A DNA stretch of 64,000 nt from Poriferisodalis sp965203655. GTDB taxonomy: Bacteria > Actinomycetota > Acidimicrobiia > Acidimicrobiales > Poriferisodalaceae. The stretch's first letter is position 1; each line of letters starts with the position of its first letter. Under the pieces are notes generated by a model. The model had not been told where the DNA came from and made no database searches. It saw only the letters and a list, made by a program, of their open reading frames with translations. The stretch spans positions 212,932 through 276,931 of the forward strand of contig NZ_CBDBDD010000003.1 of assembly GCF_965203655.1 (NCBI RefSeq). Reading direction: 5' to 3'. This document shows, piece by piece, positions 20,372-28,400 of this stretch. A program made the translations under genes and the position numbers.

Positions 20372-21487
20372 ATGGGCGGCAGCACGTTCGGCGAGCGATT
20401 CGCGGTCACCACCTTCGGCGAGTCCCACGGCGGGGCGCTGGGCGTGATCGTCGACGGCTGCCCCGCGCGCATCGAGTTGAGCGAAGCCGATGTGCAGATC
20501 GACCTGGACCGTCGCCGCCCCGGCCAGAGCCGGATCGTCACCCAGCGCAAGGAGGCCGACCAGGTCACGATCCACTCGGGCGTCTTCGAGGGGCTGACGC
20601 TGGGGACCCCGATCGGCATGACGGTGGCCAACACCGATGCCCGCCCCGGCGCCTATTCCGAGATGGCCACCAAGTACCGTCCCAGCCACGCCGACTACAC
20701 CACCGACGCCAAGTACGGCATCCGCAACTGGCAGGGCGGCGGCCGGGCATCGGCTCGCGAGACCGTCGGCCGGGTCGCCGCGGGCGCGGTGGCGCGCAAG
20801 GTGCTCGCCGCGGTGGGCATCGAAGTACTGGGCTGGGTCAGCTCGGTGCGCGACATCAACGCCGATGTGAATCCTGCAGAGGTGACAAGGGACGACGTGG
20901 AGGCGGACCCGACGCGCTGCGCTGACCCGGTTGCTGCAGCTCGCATCATCGAGGCCATCGACGCGGCCCGCAGTGACGGCAACTCCCTCGGCGGGGTCGT
21001 GGCCTGCGTGGCACGCAGCGTGCCGCCTGGCCTGGGTGAGCCCGTGTTCGACAAGCTCGACGCCGCACTGGCAGGCGCGGTGATGTCGCTGCCGGCAGCC
21101 AAAGGAATAGAGATCGGCAGCGGGTTCGCCGGCACGCTCATGACGGGTCGCACCCACAACGACGAGTTCGCGCCCGGTCCCGACGGCCGACCCATTGCCG
21201 TGACCAACCGCAGCGGCGGCATCCAGGGCGGCATCAGCAACGGCGCCGACATCGTGCTGCGCGTCGCGTTCAAGCCCACTGCCACGATTGCCTCCGAGCA
21301 GAAGACCGTCACCAACGCCAACGAGCCGACCGTGCTGGCCGCCCGGGGCCGCCACGATCCCTGCGTGCTGCCCAGAGCGGTACCGATGGTCGAGGCCATG
21401 GTTTGCCTGGTGCTGGCCGATCACTTGCTGCGCCAGCAGACGACCCAGCTCGCCGCACCTCCCTCGCCGCAGCAGCCATCCGGCTGA
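20372..21487 (+). CDS. aroC: Chorismate synthase
   Basis: A 371-residue chorismate synthase, converting 5-enolpyruvylshikimate-3-phosphate to chorismate with reduced FMN. Signatures: FGESHGGALGVIVDGCP at the start, RRRPGQSRIVTQRKEAD, then YTTDAKYGIRNWQGGGRASARE with the FMN/substrate-binding RASARET, and RSGGIQGGISNG near residue 285. Full family length. It provides the precursor used by PheA encoded at 3.1-4.0 kb. Transcription is probably leaderless. The downstream TauE gene starts 11 bases after the stop, so they form an operon. Confidence 0.95.
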   Translation: MGGSTFGERFAVTTFGESHGGALGVIVDGCPARIELSEADVQIDLDRRRPGQSRIVTQRKEADQVTIHSGVFEGLTLGTPIGMTVANTDARPGAYSEMATKYRPSHADYTTDAKYGIRNWQGGGRASARETVGRVAAGAVARKVLAAVGIEVLGWVSSVRDINADVNPAEVTRDDVEADPTRCADPVAAARIIEAIDAARSDGNSLGGVVACVARSVPPGLGEPVFDKLDAALAGAVMSLPAAKGIEIGSGFAGTLMTGRTHNDEFAPGPDGRPIAVTNRSGGIQGGISNGADIVLRVAFKPTATIASEQKTVTNANEPTVLAARGRHDPCVLPRAVPMVEAMVCLVLADHLLRQQTTQLAAPPSPQQPSG

Positions 21488-21497
21488 CGAGCGGCCG

Positions 21498-22238
21498 ATG
21501 GACATCACCCAGATTGCGCTGGTCGCAGCCGCGGGTGTGGTTGCCGGCATCGTGAACGCCATGGCGGGCGGCGGCTCGCTGCTGACGGTCAGCCTGCTGA
21601 CCGTGGTGGGCGACCTCGGCGGGCTGGTTGCCAACGGCACCAACCGCATCGGTGTCGTGACGCAGAACCTGGCGTCGGTGGCGGGCTATCGGTCCGAGGG
21701 GGTGTCGGGCTTGCGCCGCTCGGTGCCCGTTCTGCTGCCGGCATTGGTCGGTTCGGTGATCGGCGCGTATGCAGTCTCGAGCCTGCTCAGCGACACGGCT
21801 TTCGAGCGGGTCTTCGGCATCTTGATGGTGCCGCTGCTGATCCTGAGCCTGTGGCCGCCGAAGGCCCGCGGCGACGAGATCGTCTGGCCGAGAGCGCTGA
21901 CCGTCGTGGTGTTCTTGCTGATCGGCGCCTACGGCGGGGCCTTTCAGGCAGGCGTGGGGCTCTTGTTGGTGTTGGCGCTGTCGCATGCCGGGCTCGACTT
22001 GGTGAACGCCAACGCGGTCAAGGTGGTGGTGATCGCCGTGCTGACCGTGGTGGCCGTGCCGGTGTTCATCCTGAACGACCAGGTGCACTGGGGCTTTGCG
22101 GTCATCGTGGCAGCGGGCTTCGCCGTCGGGGGCTGGCTCGGCGCCCGCTGGGCCGTGCGCGGCGGCGAGCGCCTCATCCGCCCCGTCCTGGCTGTCGCGG
22201 TCCTCGGCCTCGCCGGCCGCATGATCGGCCTGTACTGA
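21498..22238 (+). CDS. TauE/SafE-family sulfite exporter-like membrane protein
   Basis: A 246-residue integral membrane protein with about seven to eight hydrophobic segments. The N-terminal repeat has AGIVNAMAGGGSLLTVSLLTVVG followed by NGTNRIGVVTQNLASVAGYR, and the second repeat has LLIGAYGGAFQAGVGLLLVLALSH and VNANAVKVVVIAVLTVVAVPVF, which is the two-repeat TauE/SafE architecture. Members export sulfite, sulfoacetate or other organic anions; the substrate here is unknown. ATG 21498 is chosen because it follows the aroC stop by 11 bases; the frame is open further upstream within aroC. Confidence 0.82.
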   Translation: MDITQIALVAAAGVVAGIVNAMAGGGSLLTVSLLTVVGDLGGLVANGTNRIGVVTQNLASVAGYRSEGVSGLRRSVPVLLPALVGSVIGAYAVSSLLSDTAFERVFGILMVPLLILSLWPPKARGDEIVWPRALTVVVFLLIGAYGGAFQAGVGLLLVLALSHAGLDLVNANAVKVVVIAVLTVVAVPVFILNDQVHWGFAVIVAAGFAVGGWLGARWAVRGGERLIRPVLAVAVLGLAGRMIGLY

Positions 22239-22244
22239 GCCCGG

Positions 22245-22282
22245 GGCCCGAGCGGCCCGTGAGCGCAGCGAACAAGAGCGGG
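22245..22282. repeat. 38-bp dispersed intergenic repeat, copy 1
   Basis: Exact copy of 35512-35549. It lies 6 bases after the TauE stop and 33 bases before patB. It starts GGCCCGAGCGGCCCGTGAGC and ends GAACAAGAGCGGG. Sequence identity stops at both edges of the 38 bases. Confidence 0.9.
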
Positions 22283-22303
22283 TAACCAGCGCGGCTGGGC
22301 GCG

Positions 22304-22309
22304 TAGGGT
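22304..22309 (+). promoter_or_regulatory. -10 box TAGGGT for leaderless patB
   Basis: TAGGGT, six bases (CACGCC), then GTG 22316. Third instance of the identical hexamer and spacing, here supporting a GTG start. Confidence 0.6.
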
Positions 22310-22315
22310 CACGCC

Positions 22316-23470
22316 GTGATCTTCGACTTGGACGCCGAACGGGTTCGCAACCGGCCCGGCATCAAGTGGGGCCGCGAGGGCCCGGACGTGCTGGCGGCGT
22401 GGGTCGCCGACATGGACGTCGAGCTGCCTGCAGTAGTGCTCGACGCTGTGCGCGAGCGCATCGACTCGGGCGGCTTGGGCTACGACTTCTACGACCAGCC
22501 GATTCCCGTGCTGCGTGTCTTCGCCAAGCGCATGGGCGAGGCGTTTGGCTGGCAGGTCGACCCGCTCGACGTCGTCCGGGTGCACGACGTGATCCAAGGC
22601 TTGGAGCTGGCGATCACCTACTGCACCGAACCCGGCGACGGCGTCATCTTCCAGACCCCCGCCTACCCGCCGTTCTTCTCCAGCGTCGAGGGACACGGGC
22701 GCCGGGTGGTGCCCAACCCGCTCATCCGCCACGACGACGGCTGGCAGCTCGACCTGGACCATTTCGAATCAGTGGCTTCGGCGCCTGATGTGACGGCAGT
22801 GATCCTGTGCCAGCCGCATAACCCCTGCGGCATGGTGCTTGACGCCGACGACATCGCGGCGGTGATCGACATTGCCGAGCGTCATGACCTGGTGGTGATC
22901 TCCGATGAGATCCACTGCGATCTGGTGTATGCGCCCAGGCGGCACATCCCGGTGGCATCGGTCAGCGAGCTGGCCTCCGAGCGCACCGTCACCGTCACCG
23001 CTGCCACGAAATCGTTCAACATGGCGGGGCTGCGGATGGCGTTCCTGCATTCGGCGTCGTCGCGCTACGGCCCGATCATCAAGAACATCCCCAAGCGGCT
23101 GATCGGCGGCATCGGGATCCTCGGGCAGGTCGCCACCATCGCCGGCTGGACCGAGGCGCTGGACTGGCTGGACGAGCTGGTGGCCGGGCTCGACGCCAAC
23201 CGCCGCCTGCTGGCGGAATTGCTGGCCGAGCGGCTGCCTGAGGTGCGCTACCGGCCGCCCGATGCCACGTACCTGGCGTGGATGGACTGCAGCGAGCTGG
23301 GCCTCGGCGACGATCCCGCCTCGGTCTTCTTGGGACGGGGTCGCGTGTACTTGAACTCAGGCTTGGACTTCGGCCCCGAAGGCGCAGGCCACGTGCGCCT
23401 CAACTTCGCCACGTCCCCCGCCATGCTGGACGAGGCCACCGCCCGAATGGCCAAAGCCATCGGCCGCTAG
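22316..23470 (+). CDS. patB: MalY/PatB-type PLP-dependent C-S lyase/aminotransferase
   Basis: A 384-residue fold-type I PLP enzyme of the MalY/PatB subgroup (cystathionine beta-lyase). Evidence: KWGREGPDVLAAWVADMDVELP at the N-terminus, YDFYDQPIPVLRVFAKRM, HNPCGMVLDADDIAAVIDIAERHDLVVISDEIHCDLVY in sections with the PLP aspartate, and the Schiff-base lysine in VTAATKSFNMAGLRMAF (~residue 232). Such enzymes split cystathionine to homocysteine, pyruvate and ammonia, or related beta-elimination substrates. The start is GTG 22316, the first codon after a leaderless-type promoter. It converges with SURF1 (four bases between stops). Confidence 0.85.
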   Translation: MIFDLDAERVRNRPGIKWGREGPDVLAAWVADMDVELPAVVLDAVRERIDSGGLGYDFYDQPIPVLRVFAKRMGEAFGWQVDPLDVVRVHDVIQGLELAITYCTEPGDGVIFQTPAYPPFFSSVEGHGRRVVPNPLIRHDDGWQLDLDHFESVASAPDVTAVILCQPHNPCGMVLDADDIAAVIDIAERHDLVVISDEIHCDLVYAPRRHIPVASVSELASERTVTVTAATKSFNMAGLRMAFLHSASSRYGPIIKNIPKRLIGGIGILGQVATIAGWTEALDWLDELVAGLDANRRLLAELLAERLPEVRYRPPDATYLAWMDCSELGLGDDPASVFLGRGRVYLNSGLDFGPEGAGHVRLNFATSPAMLDEATARMAKAIGR

Positions 23471-23474
23471 CCGC

Positions 23475-24311
23475 TCAGTCGTCGGCGATCTGTTCGGACT
23501 CGCCCTTGCGAGCCTGGTGGCGCAGCACGAACGTGTAGCCCACGATGGCGACGGCGGCGAAGCTGAACCACTGGAACGTGTAGCCCAAGTGCGGTCCGGC
23601 GTCGAGCTCAGGCGGCGGGATGAGTTCAAGCACCGGGGTGTCATCCGGTTGGTCGCTGCGAGGCTCGATCACGGCGCCGTCGGGGTTGCGGAAGCTGATC
23701 ACCTCGACGTACACCGGCACAAGGTCGAGGTTGGATTGGCGGTCGATGCGCTCGACGTCGACACGTGCCAGCGTCTCTAACCGTCCTTGCGCAGGATCAG
23801 CAGGTCCGAGCCACCCGCGTTCTTGGCTTCGTCGTATCCGACCTTCCACCTGAGTGGCGGCCACGAGCGGAGTCCGGATGACTATCGGTTCGCGCACGAG
23901 CACCGCTTCGCACGTTTGCTGAGGAAGCCAACCGGCAACTACCAAGACACCTCGGGACTCGGTGCTGTCGTCGGAGGGAACTTCCGCAGGCACGGCGAAA
24001 TGGCACCCTGCGACGCCGTCAAGACTCCGGTTGCGGATGAGCACGGTGTCATCCATATCGAGACGTCGAATCGGCAGGGTCACCGTCCGGTACTCCAGCT
24101 GTTCGATGCTCTCGGAGTCGGCCACGGCTTCGAAGAAGCGGTCGGCATCGAGCGGTTGCATGTCTTGGCGCTCGGTGATCGCCGCGTTGCGGTCGCGCAC
24201 CTCGTTGTGGCGGCTGAGCTGCCAGAAGCCGGCGATCACGAAGATCACCAGCAGGCAGCCGGCCAGCGCATGTCCGGCTAGCCAGATCGGCTTCCGGGCG
24301 AAGCTGTACAC
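23475..24311 (-). CDS. SURF1 family cytochrome oxidase assembly protein
   Basis: A 278-residue SURF1/Shy1 protein, needed to assemble heme-copper cytochrome c oxidase. It has the family plan: an N-terminal transmembrane helix IWLAGHALAGCLLVIFVIAGFWQ followed by QLSRHNEVRDRNA, a large extracytoplasmic domain with RTVTLPIRRLD and VLVVAGWLP, and a C-terminal transmembrane helix LGYTFQWFSFAAVAIVGYTFVL. It implies aerobic respiration with an aa3-type oxidase, encoded elsewhere. Start is GTG 24311, with a leaderless-type -10 TAAGTT six bases upstream. It follows the S9 peptidase by nine bases. Confidence 0.85.
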   Translation of the reverse strand: MYSFARKPIWLAGHALAGCLLVIFVIAGFWQLSRHNEVRDRNAAITERQDMQPLDADRFFEAVADSESIEQLEYRTVTLPIRRLDMDDTVLIRNRSLDGVAGCHFAVPAEVPSDDSTESRGVLVVAGWLPQQTCEAVLVREPIVIRTPLVAATQVEGRIRRSQERGWLGPADPAQGRLETLARVDVERIDRQSNLDLVPVYVEVISFRNPDGAVIEPRSDQPDDTPVLELIPPPELDAGPHLGYTFQWFSFAAVAIVGYTFVLRHQARKGESEQIADD

Positions 24312-24317
24312 GGTCCG

Positions 24318-24323
24318 AACTTA
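24318..24323 (-). promoter_or_regulatory. -10 box TAAGTT for leaderless SURF1, inside the S9 stop codon
   Basis: On the minus strand TAAGTT, six bases (CGGACC), then GTG 24311. The first three bases of the box are the TAA stop codon of the upstream S9 peptidase gene, so a terminating codon doubles as promoter. Confidence 0.5.
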
Positions 24324-26429
24324 TTGGGGCTGCTGCTGGTGGGGATCGCGCACCTCGACCCGGGCGATGTCACCGGCCGGCTCGAAGCCCAGCACCTGTC
24401 CGAGGAATGACAGCTCGGCTTCGAGCGCGGCCACGATGTTGGGCCCGCTGCGGAAGCCGTGTCCCTCGCCTTCGAACAGCAGGTAGGCGTGCGGCACTCC
24501 CGCGTCGGCCAGGGCTGCCACCACCTGTTCGGACTGGCTCTGGGGCACCACCCGGTCCTCGGTGCCCTGCAGCACGATCATCGGGGTGCGCAGCTGGTCG
24601 GTGCGCCAGATCGGGGAGCGCTCCCGGTACAGCTCGGCGGCTTCGGGCCACGGACCGATCAACCCGTCGAGATAGCGCGCCTCGAACTTGTGGGTGTCGC
24701 GGGCGAGCGCTTCGAGGTCGGCGACGCCGTAGCGCGAGATGCCCGCAGCGAACACGTCGCTGCCCGACAGCGCGCACAGGGTGGTGTAGCCGCCGGCCGA
24801 GCCGCCCTTGATGACGAGCCGCTGCGGGTCCACGGCCCCCTCGCGTGCCAGGTGCAGCGCCGCGTTGATGCAGTCCTGGGTGTCGACGACACCCCACTGG
24901 CCGGCCAGCAGGTTGCGGTACGCGGTGCCGTAGCCGGTGCTGCCGCCGTAGTTCACGTCCACCACGGCGATGCCGCGGGTGGTCCAGTACTGGATGCCCA
25001 GGTCGAGCGAGCTGCGGGCGGCACCGGTGGGTCCGCCATGGCTGAGCACCAGCAGCGGCGGCCCAGTATCGGACGGCCCAGTACCAGACGACGCAGTATC
25101 GGCCGCCACGGCCGAGTTGGTGGGCGGGAAGAAGAAGGCGTGCGCTTGGCGGCCGTCGTCGCTGTCGAAGGTGAACGGCTGTGCGACCGAGACGTCGTCG
25201 GGCTCGAGCACCAGCGGCTCGGCGTCGCTGAGCTGGCGGTGCCTGCCGTCGGGCGAGATCTCCACCACCGCAGCCCGGCGAGTCCAGCTGGCCGCGACGG
25301 TGACCACGGTGCCGTTCGGCGTCGGGGCCAGACGGCCGAAGTCGGTGAATCCGCTCGCAATCTCGTCGAGCGCACCGTCGCGGATGATGCCGATGTAACC
25401 CACCCCGGCCGATGTCCAGGTGCACCACAGCGCACCGGTTCCGTCCCAGCCGTAAGTGGCCCCCGCGAAGACCCACGCCGGCACGCCGAACTCGCGGCCT
25501 TCGGTGCCGGGCTGAGCGGCATCTCGTAGCACCGGTTCGCTCGTGCCCGAGTCCAGATCGACACGGTGGATGGCCCACCACCCGTCGATGTCGGTCACGA
25601 CGTGCAGATCACCGTCGGGGCTCCACGCCGGCTGGGTCACTGCGGGACCGTCCACCAGCACCCGATCGGTCCCGGGCACTGCCATGCCGCCGTCCAGATC
25701 CACCAGGTGCAGCCGGACGTGGTCCCACGGCATGTTGGGATGGTCCCAGCTGAGATAGGCCAGCACGCTGCCGTCGGGCGAGGGCCGTGGCGCCGCGTAG
25801 AAATCGGCGCCGGTCGCCACGACGCTCACTGTCCCGTCCAGGCTGACCGCCACCAGCTCGTTGCGGGGCTCGTGTCGGGTGTCGTCGTGGGCTTCGCGCA
25901 CCCAGATCGTGACGGCTTCAAATTCGCCGCCGGCCGAGTTCGACGCATCGCCGGTCGAGGGCACCAGTCCCGGATCGGCGTAGCGCAGGCCCCGGGGGCT
26001 CGGCGGCTCGGGGGTCAGCGGGCGCGGGTCAGCGCGCCCGTCCCCATCGAAGAGCCGGATCCGCTGGTCGCCCATGCACGCGCCGGCAACGAGATGGGTG
26101 CCGTCGGGCGCCTCGACGGCGAGCCAGGCGCCGCCCCCGTACTCGTGAACGGAGGTGCGAATGTCGGCCCCAGCCGTATGGGGCACATCGGCCGGCGGTG
26201 CGCCGGCCTCATCCAGCGGTACCCGCACCACCGCGCCGCGCCCGCGATCGAGCGGTCGCTCCTCGACCCAGTAGGCCCAGTTGCCCGCGATCTGGGGCTC
26301 GCTCCGTCGCACCGCGCCCGCGGCGACGTCGGCAGCGCTGAGCGGCGACGGCCACGCACCGAACGAAAAAGCCCCGGATTTGCTGGGAATCCGGTGCGCA
26401 TCACCTTGACAACTCGATGGCGAACTCAT
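24321..26429 (-). CDS. S9 family prolyl oligopeptidase-like serine peptidase
   Basis: A 702-residue peptidase with an N-terminal beta-propeller (residues ~30-420, with repeating W-S-P-D-G-x-L segments such as WSPDGDLHVV and PRPSPDGSVLAYLSWD) and a C-terminal alpha/beta hydrolase domain. The nucleophile serine is in VIKGGSAGGYTTL, the aspartate in LQGTEDRVVPQSQSEQ and the histidine in FEGEGHGF, giving a full catalytic triad. This matches dipeptidyl aminopeptidase/acylaminoacyl-peptidase enzymes. No signal peptide is seen, so it is cytoplasmic. The frame starts at ATG 26441, but GGAGGA overlaps those first codons and is correctly spaced for the second ATG at 26429, which I take as the start. 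Confidence 0.85.
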   Translation of the reverse strand: MSSPSSCQGDAHRIPSKSGAFSFGAWPSPLSAADVAAGAVRRSEPQIAGNWAYWVEERPLDRGRGAVVRVPLDEAGAPPADVPHTAGADIRTSVHEYGGGAWLAVEAPDGTHLVAGACMGDQRIRLFDGDGRADPRPLTPEPPSPRGLRYADPGLVPSTGDASNSAGGEFEAVTIWVREAHDDTRHEPRNELVAVSLDGTVSVVATGADFYAAPRPSPDGSVLAYLSWDHPNMPWDHVRLHLVDLDGGMAVPGTDRVLVDGPAVTQPAWSPDGDLHVVTDIDGWWAIHRVDLDSGTSEPVLRDAAQPGTEGREFGVPAWVFAGATYGWDGTGALWCTWTSAGVGYIGIIRDGALDEIASGFTDFGRLAPTPNGTVVTVAASWTRRAAVVEISPDGRHRQLSDAEPLVLEPDDVSVAQPFTFDSDDGRQAHAFFFPPTNSAVAADTASSGTGPSDTGPPLLVLSHGGPTGAARSSLDLGIQYWTTRGIAVVDVNYGGSTGYGTAYRNLLAGQWGVVDTQDCINAALHLAREGAVDPQRLVIKGGSAGGYTTLCALSGSDVFAAGISRYGVADLEALARDTHKFEARYLDGLIGPWPEAAELYRERSPIWRTDQLRTPMIVLQGTEDRVVPQSQSEQVVAALADAGVPHAYLLFEGEGHGFRSGPNIVAALEAELSFLGQVLGFEPAGDIARVEVRDPHQQQPQ

Positions 26430-26536
26430 AGGTTCCTCCATGGTTTCGAAGCGTCGCCGCGATCATCGATTCCGAACAGGTTCCGTAGCGGCGCCCAGCG
26501 TGCGCTCCGGGTTTTCCACCGGCCCGTGACGCGCAG

Positions 26537-26574
26537 GTGGACCGGGGGAGCGCCCACCAACTCCCTCGGTCCAC
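26537..26574 (-). terminator. Strong hairpin behind xseAB
   Basis: Two 14-base arms (26537-26550 and 26561-26574) pair with only one G-T wobble around a ten-base loop. It lies 22 bases past the xseB stop and 108 bases before the S9 start, all on the minus strand. No T-run follows, as is usual for GC-rich actinobacterial terminators. Confidence 0.55.
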
Positions 26575-26595
26575 ACGCGCCTGCACAGATGCGGT

Positions 26596-26853
26596 TCAGG
26601 ATTCCTCCCCTGCGTCTGTCGGCGAATCGTGTTGCGCGAGGATCGTCTGCAGCGATAGCTCCGTGGCGCGCAGGCGGCCTTCGCAGTGTGCAATCAGCTG
26701 CGATGCCCGCTCGACTTGCGAAGCCAGCGTGTCGATGTCGACGTCGTCGCTCTCGAGGCCGGCCAGGATCGATTCGAGTTCGGCCATCGACTCGGCGTAG
26801 CCGCCGAACGGGGCATCGCCTGGGTTCGCGCTGTTGTCGGCTTCTTCAGCCAT
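26596..26853 (-). CDS. xseB: Exodeoxyribonuclease VII small subunit
   Basis: An 85-residue XseB. The core GYAESMAELESILAGLESDDVDIDTLASQVERASQLIAHCEGRLRATEL (seen in sections) is the family's two-helix coiled-coil with the conserved SMAELE-IL-LES pattern. Several XseB chains bind one XseA to form the nuclease that degrades single-stranded DNA. The start ATG overlaps the last eight bases of xseA, so translation is coupled. The frame is open upstream inside xseA, but ATG 26853 fits the family. Slightly longer acidic tails than E. coli XseB. Confidence 0.88.
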   Translation of the reverse strand: MAEEADNSANPGDAPFGGYAESMAELESILAGLESDDVDIDTLASQVERASQLIAHCEGRLRATELSLQTILAQHDSPTDAGEES

Positions 26854-28156
26854 CAGTTGTCCTTCCCGTCGTCGGATCGTCTGCCTGCACGACGCTGGCG
26901 AACACTGCGTGCTGAGTCTCGGTGGCAATTGTGTCGCCGGGAGCAGGCATCTCGCGCACGATGCTGCCGTCCGCCGTGCGCGTGATCGAGAAACCCCGGG
27001 CCAGGGTTCGTTCGGGCGCAACCGCCGTCACCAGTGCCGATGCAGAACGCAATCGAGCGTGTGCATCTGCGACTCGCCGCTGGGCCCGATGGGCAACGTG
27101 CAGCCGCGCTTGACCGAGCCACGCGCGCGGCCGAGCAAGGCGACGCTCGGCCAGCAGTCCCAGCGCGCTCCGAGCCGTGGCCAGGCGTGCCGCTGCCGCA
27201 GCCGAGTGGCAGCGGGCAAGCCGGTCCACGTCACGACGGGTTCGAGCCAGGCGTTCGTCGAACGCGGCGACGTGGGCGACGAGCGCGGCGGCGCACGCGG
27301 TCGGTGTCTTGGCGGCCGTGTGCGCCACCTGGTCGGCCACCGAGGTGTCGATCTCGTGACCGATCCCGCAGAACACTGGCAGCGGGCACAGCGCAATGGC
27401 CTTCGCCACGCTTGCGAGGTCGAACGCCAGCAGGTCGGTGCGGTCGCCCCCGCCGCGCACCACGGCGATCACGTCGACGTCGGCCTGCCCGAGCGTGTGC
27501 AGCGCCGCCACCAGGTCGGCCTCGGCGGTCGCGCCCTGCACTCGGGCGTCGCACAGCAGCACCTCGAACGCGTAGCCGCTCGCTTTGAGCTCATGGGCGA
27601 AGTCGGCGTGGGCCGCGCTGCCGTCGGCCGTCACGAGCCCGACGCGCAGCGGCACCATCGGCAGCGGCACGCCGGCGTTGCGCCGCAGCAGCCCCGATTC
27701 GGCCAGCTCGGCAAGGATCCGCTCGCGGTCGGCCGCCAGTAGGCCCAGGGTGAAGTGCGGGTCGACGCCGCTCATGATGAGCTGCACCTGCCCGCTGCCG
27801 GCGTAGTACTCCACTTCGGCGCGGATCCGCACTTCGATGCCGTCGTCGAGCGTCAGCCCGCCTGCTGCGGTGAGGTCGCGGTTCACCAGCCGCTGGCGTC
27901 CCTTGAACAGCGCCACCCGCATGCGTGCGCCCCGGCGATCGTTGCCCGAGCCCGGCTCGATGAGGTTGAAGTAGATGTGGCCGCTCGCCGCCACCGAGTA
28001 GCCGATGATCTCGCCGCGCACCCAGACTTCGCCGGGAAAGGCTCGCTGGATCGTCTCGCCGACGGCGGCCGTCAGATCCGAGACCGACCACGTGCCGTCG
28101 GGCTGGCCTGCCTGGTCCCCGGCCGCGGCCCTAGTGCCTTCGACAGCGCTGTTCAC
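26846..28156 (-). CDS. xseA: Exodeoxyribonuclease VII large subunit
   Basis: A 436-residue XseA. The N-terminal OB-fold (residues ~22-115) has WSVSDLTAAVGETIQRAFPGEVWVRGEI and GHIYFNLIEPG; the catalytic part has the conserved VGLVTADGSAAHADF, VDVIAVVRGGGDRTDLLAFD and VFCGIGHEIDTSVADQVAHTAAKTPTACA motifs, followed by a long helical region (~290-380). It degrades single-stranded DNA bidirectionally into oligonucleotides with XseB. Start is GTG 28156. It overlaps xseB by eight bases. tRNA-Ser(CGA) starts 107 bases away on the other strand. Confidence 0.93.
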   Translation of the reverse strand: MNSAVEGTRAAAGDQAGQPDGTWSVSDLTAAVGETIQRAFPGEVWVRGEIIGYSVAASGHIYFNLIEPGSGNDRRGARMRVALFKGRQRLVNRDLTAAGGLTLDDGIEVRIRAEVEYYAGSGQVQLIMSGVDPHFTLGLLAADRERILAELAESGLLRRNAGVPLPMVPLRVGLVTADGSAAHADFAHELKASGYAFEVLLCDARVQGATAEADLVAALHTLGQADVDVIAVVRGGGDRTDLLAFDLASVAKAIALCPLPVFCGIGHEIDTSVADQVAHTAAKTPTACAAALVAHVAAFDERLARTRRDVDRLARCHSAAAAARLATARSALGLLAERRLARPRAWLGQARLHVAHRAQRRVADAHARLRSASALVTAVAPERTLARGFSITRTADGSIVREMPAPGDTIATETQHAVFASVVQADDPTTGRTTDG

Positions 28157-28263
28157 GGCTCTGAGGCTGTCACGAATTCGTCCGCGTCGCGACCGAATTA
28201 CGCCACGCCAGCCGGGCTGCGAGGCAAGCGGTCAGCCGTGTGGGCGTCGATAGGGTGCGCTGC

Positions 28264-28353
28264 GGAAGGTTGCCAGAGCGGACGAATGGGGCGGTCTCGA
28301 AAACCGTTGTGGCCTTCGGGTCACCGTGGGTTCGAATCCCACACCTTCCGCCA
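28264..28353 (+). tRNA. tRNA-Ser (anticodon CGA)
   Basis: Ninety bases with the long variable arm of class II tRNAs. The acceptor stem GGAAGGT pairs with ACCTTCC (28343-28349), G28350 is the discriminator and CCA is encoded at 28351-28353. The anticodon loop CTCGAAA gives CGA, reading UCG serine codons. The T-arm is GGGTTCGAATCCC. It is convergent with the box operon, whose ligase gene ends at 28401. Confidence 0.97.
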
Positions 28354-28400
28354 CCGGGGCCGTGCAGCCAGTCCGGGCAAGCAGCCGGGCATCCCGGGCA

